A stretch of 64,000 nucleotides of DNA from Vicia villosa (GCF_029867415.1 NC_081184.1:77970364-78034363), one strand, 5' to 3'. Shown: positions 47,487-59,436, numbered from the stretch's first letter. The notes: generated from the sequence alone by a model not told the origin. Numbers and translations: made by a program.

Positions 47487-50400
47487 ATGGAAGACTTTGA
47501 GCAAGAGAATGAAGAACTCAGAGAAGAGATTAATACTCTCAAGGGTACTGTTGAAAGACTCAGTGGTATGATAGAAGCCCTGGTAGTTGCGCAGAATCGA
47601 CCAACGCCAGAAGAACCACGAAGGACTGTGGTTTCCGAGATTGTTTCTACTCCTATTCCCCAGTATACCATGCCGCCTGATCGACCTTGGGGCATGCCGT
47701 ATAACTTTACTCCAGAAGGGTACATACCTCCAGCTTCTGAAGCTCCAAAAGTCACCATGGATATGCGTCCACCGGAGGGTTACAAACCTCTGGAAATTGA
47801 AGTTCCAAGAGCAACGACGATGGGTTTTGCACAACAGAATGCTGAGATTCCAAGATCTGCTGTCATGGCTTCTCCACAGCCCATTATGCATACTTTTCCC
47901 CCGCAGGGAGGACAAGTATATCATCACGCTCCAAGTGAGGATGCTGGCGTGTATGAAAGATTGGACGAGTTCCAGGAACAGTTTCTGCAAATGCAGAAGG
48001 AACTCAAGACTCTCCGAGGACAAGATCTATTTGGAAAGAATGCTGCAGACCTCTGTCTGGTTCCAAATGTTAAGATTCCTCACAAATTCAAAGTACCAGA
48101 GTTTGAGAAGTACAAAGGGAATTCATGCCCACAAAGTCATCTGGTAATGTACGCTCGAAGAATGTCAACTCAGACTGATAATCAACAATTGCTCATTCAT
48201 TATTTTCAAGACAGCCTGACTGGTGCTGCACTCAAATGGTACATGAACTTGGACAGTTCAGAGATTCGTACTTTTCGAGACCTCGGAGAGGCCTTCGTCA
48301 AACAGTATAAGTACAATCTGGATATGGCTCCCGACAGAGATCAACTCCGGGCCATGACTCAAAAGGATAGAGAAAGCTTCAAGGAATACGCTCAGAGATG
48401 GCGTGAAGTTGCTGCTCAAATTTGTCCACCACTTGAAGAGAAAGAAATGACAAAAATCTATCTCAAAACTTTGAGTCCATTTTACTACGGACGAATGGTT
48501 GCAAGTGCACCAAGTGACTTTACCGAGATGGTAAACATGGGTGTACGTTTAGAAGAAGCAGTTCGAGAAGGACGCTTGAACAAAGAACCAGAATCTTCTA
48601 TTGGTCCAAGGAAGTATGGAAGTTCTTTCCAGAAGAAAAAGGATCAAGATGTCAGCAATGTTTTGCACAAAATCAAGAAGAAATTCCAACCTCAAGTTGC
48701 AACAATAACTCCGGTGGTTAACTCAGCGCCAGCTTATCAACCTCATGTTTCGCAACAACAAACTCAACAAAGGTCGCAGCAACCTCAACAGCAGGTTCGA
48801 CCTCCAAATTACAACAATCGGGCTCCAAGGTATCCTGCCTTTGACCCCGTACCAATGCCGTATGCAGAATTGTTTCCAACATTACTGGCAAAAGGACTCA
48901 TTCAGACAAGGAGTCCTCCAAATCCTACAAACAGTTCCTCACCATGGTATAAGGATGACCAATCTTGTCCCTATCATCAGGGGGCACCAGGTCACAATAT
49001 TGAGAACTGTTTCTCTTTCAAGATTGACGTCCAACGATTAGTGAAGAGCGGAATGCTATCCTTCAAAGATACTAATCCAAACGTCCAAGCAAATCCTTTG
49101 CCGCAGCATAAAGAAGCTTCAGTAAATCTGATAGATCAACACCCCAACGTCATTCAAATCTACGACATTCGTCAGATAGGGGAAAATCTTGTCAGGATGC
49201 ACGCTAAACAAGCTGGGTACGGTCATGTACCACCTCACAACTACTTCACATGTGAAATTTGTCCAAAGAATAATCAAGGATGTGCCGTAGTTCAAGCTGC
49301 ATTACAAGAACAAATGGACTTAGGATGGATTCAACATATCTGAGTCAGAACTGAACATGACATCAACATGGTTCAAGGATGTCCAGGAGAATACAAAATC
49401 TACAAAGTTGAAGATCTTGAAGGATCGGTAGTCAGGTTCCACAAAACTTTAAATGGACTTGCCTACTTTGGAACAGATTTCCACGCTTACAGTAGATGCG
49501 AAACCTGTCGAAGAAATTCACGAGGATGTTTGCGTGTTCGCAACGACATTCAAAAGCTGATAGATGACAATACCATTACTGTTCTTGCCAACAGAGAAGA
49601 TGACGAAGTCTTTACCATATCTCCTCAAATTAATCAAGTTGAACCAATGCAAGTTAAGTATGATAGCAGGAAGACAGCAGTTGCTCCGCTAGTCATCTAC
49701 TTACCAGGTCCTGTACCGTATGAGTCCAATAAGGCTATACCATACAAGTACAATGCTACATTCATTGAAAATGGTAAGGAAATACCATTACCGTCTGTTG
49801 TCAACATTGTTGATGTTAGTCGAGTCACCAGAAGTGGACGAGTCTTCAACAGAACAACAGAAAATGTGGAGAAACCTTCGGAGGAAGTACCACATAGGCA
49901 AGACAATCATCCGACCAATGCTGTTCAAGTGAAAGGAAATGATGAGATCTTGAAGTTAATCCAGAGGAGTGAATACAATATTGTAGATCAATTACTACAT
50001 ACTCCATCTAGGATTTCTGTTCTTTCCCTACTATTGAGTTCTGAAGCTCATAGGGAAGCTCTACAGAAAGTTTTGGAACAAGCTTTCGTAGAACCAAGTG
50101 TTACTATAAGCCAATTCAACAACATTGTTGCCAACATCTCTGCCGGAACTAGCCTAAGTTTCTGTGATGAAGATCTTCCTGAAGAAGGAGTGGACCACAA
50201 TCTTCCACTTCACATCTCAGTTGGCTGCATGGGTAATACACTCACAGGAGTCCTAATAGACAATGGATCCTCTCTCAACGTCATGCCTAAATCAACATTA
50301 TCAAGATTATCTTTTGAAGATTACCCTCTAAGAAAAAGTCATGTCGTCGTCAAAGCATTTGATGGATCAAGGAAGTCAGTTTTCGGAGAAGTGGATCTTC

Positions 50401-50717
50401 CTATAACTATTGGACCTCAGACGTTCAAAATCACTTTCCAAGTTATGGACATTCCAGCACAATACAGTTGTTTGCTAGGTCGCCCATGGATTCATGAAGC
50501 TGGGGCAATTACTTCAACGCTTCATCAGAAACTGAAGTTCATAAGAAATGACAAATTGGTAACCGTATGTGGAGAACGAGCTCTGATCGTCAGCAACCTG
50601 TCATCATTCTCCGACATAGAACCAAAAGAAGTTGTTGGAACTAAATTCCAAGCACTTTCCTTAGACAAAGGAAAAGAGAAAGCAGCGTCTATCTCTTCAT
50701 ACAAAGATGCAATCTAA
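47487..50717 (+). pseudogene. Ogre gag-protease, one internal stop
   Basis: ATG at 47487, but gag-like residues (KLSHPYNTRSSRKKR) precede it in the same frame from about 47430, so the natural start may have been lost. Residues 1-35 are a Glu-rich coiled coil. A Pro-rich region follows, then the capsid (about residues 205-365: KYKGNSCPQSHLVMYARR, YFQDSLTGAALKWY, FKEYAQRWREVAAQ) and a zinc-binding CPYHQGAPGHNIENC near residue 493. An in-frame TGA at 49341-49343 interrupts the gene; the frame then continues to the protease with LIDNGSSLNVMPKSTL and LLGRPWIHEAGAI (active site D-N-G-S, usual in this group). TAA at 50715-50717 ends it, but similar coding continues downstream. Gag forms the particle; the protease processes Gag-Pol. 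Confidence 0.88.
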
Positions 50718-51299
50718 GTTGTAAAGGATGGCACTACCAGTGGTTGGGGGCACATTAATATTCCTACCAACAACAAGAACAGAACAGGAGTTGGATTCTT
50801 TCCGACATCATCAAAAGCTGTTCCAGGGATTGAGGTAGTTCTCCCTATTCAAGAAACTTTCTGCAGTGGAGGTTTTCTTCAACCTGTTCAACAAACAGTC
50901 AATACCATCGGTACGGAAATCACCGAAGAAGAGGAATGGTTATCCTATCTTAACAGAGCAGGATACATCTCCCTACCAGAGTCTGAACCACCTTGCTGTT
51001 ATCCGACTAAAGGATCTGAAAGTAAGACTCAACCAAGCAGTGATGAAGTTACTGACAGCTTCACCACCAGAAGTCATGGTTCATCAGAAGAAGTTCCTCC
51101 TATCCCCGAAGAGACTTGGGATACATTAGGAGAACCAAGCGGAAAATTTGACTACATGGTAAAATACTCCGCTCTTGAAAGTTCAAGAATCTCTCTTGAA
51201 GACATTGTTCCAACTGGATGGAACATTGATTATGAGTACCTCTCTCAGCCAAAAGAGATGTATAACCCTTGCTATTCATCATCATCGACTGGTGAAATC
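50718..51299 (+). pseudogene. Ogre post-protease region, left part
   Basis: Same frame as protease after the TAA at 50715, open to the SIRE insertion (about 194 codons). Acidic, Ser/Pro-rich sequence with WLSYLNRAGYISLPESE and WDTLGEPSGKFDYMV. It has no known catalytic domain; comparable linkers separate protease and RT in Ogre. The SIRE element cuts it after GGTGAAATC at 51299, and coding resumes in phase at 60696. Confidence 0.7.
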
Positions 51300-52544
51300 T
51301 GTTAGAACAAGATTTGTTCTTATCAATTATCTTAGTTTTGATGATAACAATAATATGAATTTTGCTTAAGATAATATGGTACTCTAATCCAATGCAATTT
51401 CCCTTTCAGGAAATATATAAAGAGTACGCATAATTCAGCGCTCAGAAGATGTGTCTCGAATGGTTCAGCATGCAACATCAGAACATGGTCTGGCAAGACA
51501 TCAGAAGATGGTCGAAGCAGAATCAGAACATGGGTCTATGGAAGCATCAGAAGAACATGAGATCAGGAGCACTGAAAATCAGAAGATGGTATCACGCTCA
51601 GAAGCACTTCAAGGTCAGAAGATCAGAAGATGCTGTGCACCAAGCTGTTTGACTCTGATGATATTCAAACGTCGTATTCACAAACATCAGATCAGAAGGA
51701 AGTACACGTGGCAGACTACGCTGACTGACAAAAGGAACGTTAAAGCTACTAAAGGCTACGTCAGTAGACACAGCGTGAACAAGGCTCGAGGTAGTTGACA
51801 AAAGCGTATAACATTAAATGCAAAGCTGTACGGAACACGCAAAGCATTAAATGCATTCAACGGTCATCTTCTCAACGCCTATAAATATGAAGTTCTGATG
51901 AGAAGCAAGGTTAACGATTCTGCACAAAATCAACTTATATCAAACTTGCTGAAACGCTGTTCAAATCTAAACTCAGAATCTTCATCTTCATCAAAGCTCA
52001 CTACATTGCTGTTGTAATATCTTAGTGAGATTAAGCTTAAATTGTAAGAGAAATATCACAGTTGTGATTATCGCTTTTAAGAAGCATTTGTAAACTCTTG
52101 AATAGATTACATTAAGTTGTAAGGAACTAGAGTGATCAGTTGATCAGTATACTCTAGGAAGTCTTAGCAGTTGGCTGAGCAGGAAGTCTTGGCAGTTGGC
52201 TGAGCAGAAAGTCTTAGGAGTGAACTAAGCCTAGAGTGATCGTGTTGATCAGTAGACTCTAGAAAAAGTCTTAGGAGTGAACTAAGCAGTTGTTCCTGGA
52301 GTGATCAGGTTGTGATCAGAAGACTCTGGAAGACTTAGTTGCGGCTAAGTGGAAAACCATTGTAATCCGTGCGATTAGTGGATTAAATCCTCAGTTGAGG
52401 TAAATCATCTCTGCGGGGGTGGACTGTAGTAGCTTCGTTAACAGCGAACCAGGATAAAAATATTTGTGCATTTATTTTTATCGTCCAAGATTTAAAGTCA
52501 CACTTATTCAATCCCCCCCTTTCTAAGTGTTTTTCTATCCTTCA
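51300..52544 (+). repeat. 5' LTR of the SIRE-type element
   Basis: 1,245 bp, with TATAAATA at 51880-51887 as the likely promoter. Repeated AGTCTTAGGAGTGAACTAAG and GAGTGATCAGTTGATCAGTA units lie at 52130-52340. The frames at 51449-51798 reappear in the other LTR and are not credible genes. Confidence 0.95.
51880..51887 (+). promoter_or_regulatory. TATA box of the SIRE 5' LTR
   Basis: TATAAATA within CAACGCCTATAAATATGAAG, repeated at 60031-60038 in the 3' LTR. Confidence 0.65.
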
Positions 52545-52546
52545 AT

Positions 52547-52558
52547 TGGCATCAGAGC
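52547..52558 (+). other. primer-binding site of the SIRE-type element
   Basis: TGGCATCAGAGC, 2 bp after the 5' LTR. A one-base variant of the usual initiator tRNA-Met PBS TGGTATCAGAGC. Confidence 0.88.
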
Positions 52559-52631
52559 GCCGGTTCTAAGGTGCAAGCACTTAACCGTGTTTAGAAAAGA
52601 TTCAGGAAGAGAAAAACGCTTCATTTAAAAG

Positions 52632-54026
52632 ATGGTTGATGAAAGTGAAAGGACTATACCTACACCTGCATCTACATCTGGCTCTGCTGAGCAATACAAC
52701 GGTAACAATGGTTATACTAGACCGCCGGTATTTGATGGTGAAAACTTTGAATACTGGAAAGATAAACTGGAAAGTTACTTTCTGGGTCTAGATGGTGATC
52801 TATGGGATCTTCTGATGGATGGTTACAAACATCCTGTAAATGCCAGAGGCGTAAAGCTGTCAAGGCAAGAAATGAATGATGATCAAAAGAAGCTTTTCAG
52901 GAATCATCATAAATGTAGAACTGTTTTGCTGAATGCTATCTCTCATGCTGAGTATGAGAAGATATCTAACAGGGAAACGGCCTATGACATATATGAGTCC
53001 TTGAAAATGACTCATGAAGGAAATGCTCAAGTCAAGGAGACAAAAGCTCTTGCCTTAATCCAGAAGTATGAAGCCTTCAAGATGGAGGATGATGAAGACA
53101 TTGAAAAGATGTTTTCGAGATTTCAAACTCTTACTGCTGGATTGAGAGTTCTTGACAAAGGATACACCAAGGCTGATCATGTGAAGAAAATCATCAGAAG
53201 CTTACCCAGAAGATGGGGTCCTATGGTGACTGCATTCAAGATTGCAAAGAATCTGAATGAAATTTCTCTGGAAGAGCTTATCAGCGCCTTGAGAAGTCAT
53301 GAAATAGAGCTGGACGCAAATGAGCCTCAAAAGAAAGGTAAGTCTATTGCATTAAAATCAAATATCAAGAAATGCACTAACGCTTTTCAGGCCAGAGAAG
53401 AAGATCCTGAAGAATCAGAATCTGAAGAAGAAGATGAACTGTCCATGATTTCCAGAAGGCTAAATCAACTCTGGAAGACCAAGCAAAGGAAGTTCAGAGG
53501 CTTCAGAAGTTCAAGGAAATTTGAACGTGGAGAATCTTCTGATGAAAGAAGATTTGACAAGAAGAAGGTCATGTGCTATGAATGCAATGAGCCTGGACAC
53601 TACAAGAATGAATGTCCAAATCTTCAAAAGGAAAGTCCCAAGAAAAAGTTTCATAAGAAGAAAGGTCTTATGGCAACCTGGGATGAGTCAGAAGATGATT
53701 CAGAAGATGAGCAGGCCAACTGTGCGCTGATGGCGACAGAAGATGACGGATCAGAATCTACATCAAAATCAGATTCTGAAGAGGTATTTTCTGAACTTAC
53801 TAGAGATGAGTTAGTTTCCGGTCTAACTGAACTTCTGGAACTCAAGTCTCAGATTAGTCTCAAATACAAAAAGCTGAAAAAGCAATTTGAATTTGAAACA
53901 AAGAAGCTTGAGTTGGAGAATTCTGAATTAAAAGAAAAACTTTTAAAATTATCCAATAATGTTGGATCTCCTTCTGATTCAGAAAAATCCACTCCTAGTC
54001 TGAACCATATTCTGAAAAGAATATGA
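52632..54026 (+). CDS. SIRE-type Gag
   Basis: 464 codons from MVDESERTIPTPAS, intact. The capsid-like UBN2/retrotran_gag region covers about residues 30-230 (PVFDGENFEYWKDKLESYF, YDIYESLKMTHEGN, VKKIIRSLPRRWGPMVTAFK). Acidic Glu/Ser-rich stretches follow, then a CCHC zinc knuckle (CYECNEPGHYKNEC, about residues 316-329), then a C-terminal coiled coil (LKKQFEFETKKLELENSELK). The first in-frame ATG after the PBS is used. It packages element RNA. The stop at 54024-54026 separates it from pol, which lies in other frames. Confidence 0.9.
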   Translation: MVDESERTIPTPASTSGSAEQYNGNNGYTRPPVFDGENFEYWKDKLESYFLGLDGDLWDLLMDGYKHPVNARGVKLSRQEMNDDQKKLFRNHHKCRTVLLNAISHAEYEKISNRETAYDIYESLKMTHEGNAQVKETKALALIQKYEAFKMEDDEDIEKMFSRFQTLTAGLRVLDKGYTKADHVKKIIRSLPRRWGPMVTAFKIAKNLNEISLEELISALRSHEIELDANEPQKKGKSIALKSNIKKCTNAFQAREEDPEESESEEEDELSMISRRLNQLWKTKQRKFRGFRSSRKFERGESSDERRFDKKKVMCYECNEPGHYKNECPNLQKESPKKKFHKKKGLMATWDESEDDSEDEQANCALMATEDDGSESTSKSDSEEVFSELTRDELVSGLTELLELKSQISLKYKKLKKQFEFETKKLELENSELKEKLLKLSNNVGSPSDSEKSTPSLNHILKRI

Positions 54027-54470
54027 TTTAAGTTTCAGAAAGTTCTTATCTAGAAGTATTGGCAGAAGTCAGCTAGCTTCTATGATATATGCTGTGTCTG
54101 GAAACAAAAGAGTTGGCATTGGTTATGAGGGTGAAACCCCATACAAACTTGAACCTGTTGATGAAATGAAAATTACATACAAACCATTGTATGATCAGTT
54201 CAAGTATGGCCACTCTCATGATATTAGGCACACCTCACATGCACAAAGTTTTCACATAACACACACTAAGAAGCATGTGACACAACCTAGGAAATATCAT
54301 GAAACTCACATTAAGAATTATCATGCTGTTCCTCCTATTGCTTACAATGTTAAACCCAAGTTCAATCAGAACTTGAGAAAATCTAACAAGAAAGGACCCA
54401 AAAAGATGTGGGTACCTAAGGATAAGATTATTCCTATTGCAGATATCCTTGGCTGCAAGAAGGACAAAGC
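54027..54470 (+). pseudogene. gag-pol linker of the SIRE-type element, shifted frame
   Basis: The open frame from 54082 (MIYAVSGNKRVGIGYEGETP) is +1 relative to gag. It carries a His/Lys-rich linker and KKMWVPKDKI, a motif usual just before copia protease. Protease itself (from about 54465) is in a third frame. So two frame changes occur between gag and pol, near 54010-54080 and 54440-54490. Either two indels broke a single gag-pol frame, or at least one is a recoding site. Confidence 0.65.
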
Positions 54471-57400
54471 ACAACATGTCATGGTACCTGGACTCTGGAT
54501 GCTCGCGACACATGACAGGAAGAAGGTCTATGTTCCAAGACCTGGTGCTTAAGTCTGGAGGAGAAGTCAAGTTCGGAGGAGATCAGAAGGGCAAGATAAT
54601 TGGCTCTGGAACTATAAAGTCTGGTAACTCTCCTTCCATTTCTAATGTACTTCTTGTAGAAGGATTAACACATAACCTTTTATCTATCAGTCAATTAAGT
54701 GACAATGGTTATGATATAATCTTTAATCAAGAGTCTTGCAAGGCTGTAAATCAGAAGGATGGCTCAATCCTATTTACAGGCAAGAGGAAGAACAACATTT
54801 ATAAGACAGATCTGCAAGATCTTATGAGTCAGAAGGTGACTTGTCTTATGTCTGTTTCTGAAGAGCAGTGGGTCTGGCACAGGAGATTAGGTCATGCTAG
54901 TTTGAGAAAGATCTCTCAAATTAACAAACTGAATCTTGTCAGAGGACTCCCTAATTTGAAATTCCAATCAGATGCTCTTTGTGAAGCATGTCAGAAGGGC
55001 AAGTTCTCCAAACCTGCATTCAAGTCTAAGAATGTTGTCTCTACCTCAAGGCCATTAGAACTCTTGCACATTGATCTGTTTGGCCCAGTCAAAACAGCAT
55101 CTGTCAGAGGAAAGAAATATGGATTAGTCATTGTAGATGATTATAGCCGCTGGACATGGGTAAAATTCTTGAAACACAAGGATGAGACTCATTCAGTGTT
55201 CTTTGATTTCTGCATTCAGATTCAATCTGAAAAAGAGTGTAAAATCATAAAGGTCAGAAGTGATCATGGTGGTGAATTTGAGAACAGATCCTTTGAAGAA
55301 TTCTTCAAAGAAAATGGTATTGCCCATGATTTCTCTTGTCCTAGAACTCCACAGCAAAATGGGGTTGTAGAACGAAAGAATAGGACTCTGCAAGAAATGG
55401 CCAGAACCATGATCAATGAAACCAATATGGCTAAGCATTTCTGGGCAGAAGCAATAAACACTGCATGTTATATTCAGAATAGAATCTCTATCAGACCTAT
55501 TCTTAATAAGACTCCCTATGAATTGTGGAAGAATAAAAAGCCTAACATTTCATATTTCCATCCTTTTGGATGTGTGTGCTTTATTCTGATCACTAAAGAT
55601 CATCTTGGTAAGTTTGATTCCAAAGCTCAAAAGTGTTTCCTTCTTGGATATTCTGAACGCTCAAAAGGCTACAGAGTATACAATACTGAAACATTGGTTG
55701 TAGAAGAATCAATCAATATCAGGTTTGATGATAAGCTTGGTTCTGAAAAACCAAAGCAAGTTGATAATTTTGCAGGTTGTGATATTGACATATCAGAAGT
55801 TGTTGAGCCAAGAAGCAACGCATCAGAAGCAGAGCTTCTCAGAAGCAAAGAATCTGAAGATCAAGTATCAGCTTCTCTGGAGGATCTAAGTATTTCTGAA
55901 GAACCATCTGTCAGAAGATCATCCAGACTCATCTCTGGTCATTCAGAAGATGTCATTCTTGGAAAGAAGGATGATCCAATCAGAACAAGAGCATTCCTTA
56001 GAAACAATGCAGACTGTCAATTAGGTCTTGTATCTTTGATCGAGCCAACTTCTGTTGATCATGCTCTAGAAGATCCAGACTGGATAATTGCTATGCAAGA
56101 AGAACTAAATCAGTTTACAAGGAATGATGTTTGGGATCTTGTTCCTAGACCAGATGGATTCAATATAATCGGTACAAAATGGGTCTTCAGAAACAAGCTC
56201 AGTGAGAAAGGCGAAGTGGTAAGGAACAAAGCCAGACTGGTGGCTCAGGGTTATAGTCAGCAAGAAGGGATTGACTACACAGAAACCTTTGCACCAGTGG
56301 CCAGGTTAGAATCTATTCGTCTATTAATTTCTTTTGCCACTCAACATAACATCACTCTCTATCAGATGGATGTTAAGAGTGCCTTCTTAAATGGTTATAT
56401 AGATGAAGAAGTTTATGTCCATCAACCTCCTGGTTTTGAAGACTCTATGTCTCCTAATCATGTTTTTAAACTTAAGAAATCATTGTATGGATTGAAACAG
56501 GCTCCCAGAGCTTGGTACGAACGCTTAAGTTCTTTCCTTCTGGATAATGGTTTCACTAGAGGAAAAGTGGACACTACTCTCTTTTGTAAAACCTTTGAAA
56601 AGGATATTTTAATTTGTCAAATATATGTAGATGATATTATTTTTGGAACATCTAATGCTACACTTGGAAAGGAGTTTGCTAAGTCTATGCAGGCTGAGTT
56701 TGAAATGAGCATGATGGGAGAACTCAAGTATTTCCTTGGAATACAAATAAATCAAACATCAGAAGGAACGTATGTTCACCAAACCAAGTATGTGAAGGAA
56801 CTTCTGAAGAAGTTTAATCTTCTAGATTGCAAAGAAGCCAAAACTCCTATGCATCCAACATGCATCCTAGGTAAGGATGAGGTAAGTAAGAAGGTAGATC
56901 AGAAGCTATACAGAGGTATGATTGGATCTCTTCTATATCTGACTGCTTCTAGACCTGACATTCTGTTCAGTGTTTGTTTGTGTGCTAGATTCCAATCAGA
57001 TCCTAGAGAATCTCATTTAACTGCTGTTAAGAGGATTCTAAGGTATCTGAAAGGTACTACTAATGTTGGCTTAGTTTACAGAAAATCTAAAGAATACAAC
57101 TTAGTAGGATTCTGCGATGCTGACTATGCTGGAGACAGAATTGAAAGAAAAAGTACTTCAGGAAGTTGCCAATTTCTTGGAAGTCATTTGATCTCCTGGT
57201 ACAGCAAGAAGCAAGCAACTATTGCTCTATCAACAACAGAAGCAGAATATGTCGCTGCTGCTGGTTGTAGCACACAGATGCTCTGGATGAAGAGTCAGTT
57301 AGAAGATTATCAGATATTTGAGAGTAACATTCCTATATTCTGTGATAATACTTCTGCTATATGTTTATCTAAGAATCCTATTCTTCATTCAAAAGCTAAA

Positions 57401-57571
57401 CATATTGAGATAAAACATCATTTCATAAGGGACTATGTTCAGAAGGGTGTTATTTCTTTAAACTTTGTTGATACAGACCATCAATGGGCTGATATCTTTA
57501 CAAAACCCCTGGCTGAAGATAGGTTTAAGTTCATTCTGAAGAACATCAGTATGGATTTATGCCCAGAATGA
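54437..57571 (+). CDS. SIRE-type Pol (protease, integrase, RT, RNase H)
   Basis: 1,044 codons without interruption. The first ~10 codons may be out-of-frame linker. Protease has WYLDSGCSRHMTG. GAG-pre-integrase has WVWHRRLGHASLRKI with CEACQKGK, completing the HHCC zinc site. The integrase core has IDLFGP...VDDYSR, the SDHGGEFENR box with the second Asp, and QQNGVVERKN with the Glu. RT has KARLVAQGYSQQEGIDYTE, MDVKSAFLNG, LYGLKQAPRAWYERL and the active site YVDDIIFG. RNase H has FCDADYAGD, STTEAEYVAA, LHSKAKHIEIKHHFIRD and ADIFTKPLAEDRF. All catalytic signatures look intact. With the near-identical LTRs this points to a recent, possibly still competent copy, apart from the frame changes before protease. 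Confidence 0.95.
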   Translation: MQISLAARRTKHNMSWYLDSGCSRHMTGRRSMFQDLVLKSGGEVKFGGDQKGKIIGSGTIKSGNSPSISNVLLVEGLTHNLLSISQLSDNGYDIIFNQESCKAVNQKDGSILFTGKRKNNIYKTDLQDLMSQKVTCLMSVSEEQWVWHRRLGHASLRKISQINKLNLVRGLPNLKFQSDALCEACQKGKFSKPAFKSKNVVSTSRPLELLHIDLFGPVKTASVRGKKYGLVIVDDYSRWTWVKFLKHKDETHSVFFDFCIQIQSEKECKIIKVRSDHGGEFENRSFEEFFKENGIAHDFSCPRTPQQNGVVERKNRTLQEMARTMINETNMAKHFWAEAINTACYIQNRISIRPILNKTPYELWKNKKPNISYFHPFGCVCFILITKDHLGKFDSKAQKCFLLGYSERSKGYRVYNTETLVVEESINIRFDDKLGSEKPKQVDNFAGCDIDISEVVEPRSNASEAELLRSKESEDQVSASLEDLSISEEPSVRRSSRLISGHSEDVILGKKDDPIRTRAFLRNNADCQLGLVSLIEPTSVDHALEDPDWIIAMQEELNQFTRNDVWDLVPRPDGFNIIGTKWVFRNKLSEKGEVVRNKARLVAQGYSQQEGIDYTETFAPVARLESIRLLISFATQHNITLYQMDVKSAFLNGYIDEEVYVHQPPGFEDSMSPNHVFKLKKSLYGLKQAPRAWYERLSSFLLDNGFTRGKVDTTLFCKTFEKDILICQIYVDDIIFGTSNATLGKEFAKSMQAEFEMSMMGELKYFLGIQINQTSEGTYVHQTKYVKELLKKFNLLDCKEAKTPMHPTCILGKDEVSKKVDQKLYRGMIGSLLYLTASRPDILFSVCLCARFQSDPRESHLTAVKRILRYLKGTTNVGLVYRKSKEYNLVGFCDADYAGDRIERKSTSGSCQFLGSHLISWYSKKQATIALSTTEAEYVAAAGCSTQMLWMKSQLEDYQIFESNIPIFCDNTSAICLSKNPILHSKAKHIEIKHHFIRDYVQKGVISLNFVDTDHQWADIFTKPLAEDRFKFILKNISMDLCPE

Positions 57572-59436
57572 GAAGATGAGAAGTTCTCATGTATGAGTAT
57601 CTTCTGAAATGAATGTGGAACAATTTTTTTTCAGAAGTTCTGATTGAAATCTTTTAGAAATTATGATTCGGTTATTACTAACGTTTCATTGTCTAAGTTG
57701 ATTCAGAACCTCTTTTAAAGCAAAACAGCTGTTACGTTTTATCTCGGGATGGTAAACCTGTCGTTACTATTCATGGATAAGCGCGCGTGCAGTTGAAGGG
57801 ACGCCGACCATAGGTAACTGTGCAAGTCACTTCATTTGTCTTTATTATCTCTCCTCACGTCACGTAACATTAAATGCTAGTCATCATTCGTTTCACTTTA
57901 TTTTCTTTTAAATACCCTTCAAAATGGTTTTTTGGTTTCCTATCTTTTTGTTTTCCTCTTAAAAGTTCTCTCTCTCTCTCTCTCTCGGTTTTCATTTCTT
58001 CTCTCAAAACCTAGCGTTCACCCTAAGCCTGTTGAAGCTCCATGACTCAAAGGCGACAGATCTCTGTGCATCTCGGGATGGCTCTTCTAATACCGCTCAA
58101 GTCAGATCCTTCTTTGATGTTGTTATCAACTTTCATCCAAAGACAGAAGACTTTCTTGAGTTGTGGGAAGATATACTCAACTTCTATGTTGAGTTTCTTG
58201 ACCGAATGTTGTATTTTTTAATTTTTTGTAGTCATTTCCTCTTTGGAAATTCTACTTTGTAGTTTTCTTTTCCTTGCTGCTTCTGCTTGTTTTGTATTTG
58301 CTAGGAATGTTTTTCATCTTGTTAAACATAGGAACCTTTTGTAATATCTTTTGATGATCAATGAAAAAGTTTCTTTGTGTTTTACATTCCAGTAAATGTT
58401 TTCTTTTGTCGTTTTATACATCTGAATTTTTTTTTTTATATTCTTTTTGATGTTATGACAAAAAGGGGGAGAAAGATAAATGATAAATGATTTGATTAAA
58501 TCTATCAGTTGCTGGGTAAAGGCTCCCACACATTCACTAACAAGAACTGCAAGTTCTATATGGTTTAAGTGTTTTGCAGGTACAGAGAAGTGAAGTGAAT
58601 CTTCAAAGCAAACACTAGAAGCAAAACCATGGAAACTGAAGCAAGCTGAGTGCTGTCAAGCTTCAGAGATCAGAAGCAAGAAAGAAGAATGAATCAGAAG
58701 CACTGATAATAGAATTTGAATATCATTGTCTATCCTGTTATGACAAAATTCTATTTGCCCTGATACATATAATGTTATGGCTCTGATACATTATTTGCTC
58801 TGATACATGTTTTTAGCCTAAATGCTCTGATACATTTGGCTCTGATACATATCATGTATTTGAATATACATTTTATGTTCTAACTCGTTCATGCTGACTT
58901 TTGTCGTTTAGTTTTTGTTCTGTAACATTTCAGGATGTAGAGATGCTCAGATGATGCTCTGGTACATTCAACAATGTTCTGATACAAATCTAGCATGAAG
59001 TGATGTTGGTAGACATTCAAAGTTCTGAAGCTATCCGAGGGAAGCAGAAATCAGAAGCTGTGAATGTTCTAAAAGATCCAGTAATTCAAGTTCTGAAGCT
59101 GTCCTGAATGGAAGCAGAAGTCAGAAGCTGTGAATGTTCTGAAGATCAAAGAAATTCAAGTTCTGAAGCTGTCCAATGGAAGCAGAAGTCAGAAGCTATG
59201 AATTCTCTGAAGGCAGAAGCTTATATGATCGTCTCTACCGAAATAATCAGGGAAGTCTTTTATCAAAGTTCTTCGAGTATTTATTTCAGGGGGAGATTAT
59301 TTATCTCAGGGGGAGATTGTTAATCTCAGGGGGAGACATATTCATATGCTTATGCTATAGCTGTGTAATTTGTCTTTTGCCGTCTACTCTTTCTGATCGC
59401 AAATTCATATCATTTATATATGTTTTTGTCATCATC
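57572..59436 (+). other. 3' non-coding tail of the SIRE-type element
   Basis: About 1.9 kb after pol. It has a (TC)n run at 57967-57986; a possible remnant of the envelope-like gene known from SIRE elements (short open stretch 58032-58262, FHPKTEDFLELWEDIL, low confidence); a PPT-like ACAAAAAGGGGGAG at 58459-58472; five CTCTGATACAT words (58745-58860); ~68-bp tandem units containing GAAGCAGAAGTCAGAAGCTG (59027-59215); and three CAGGGGGAGA repeats (59287-59336). Confidence 0.7.

Noticed and set aside
51449..51798. Two overlapping frames in the SIRE LTRs
   Set aside because: They lie in LTR sequence upstream of the TATA box (U3) and show no conserved domain.
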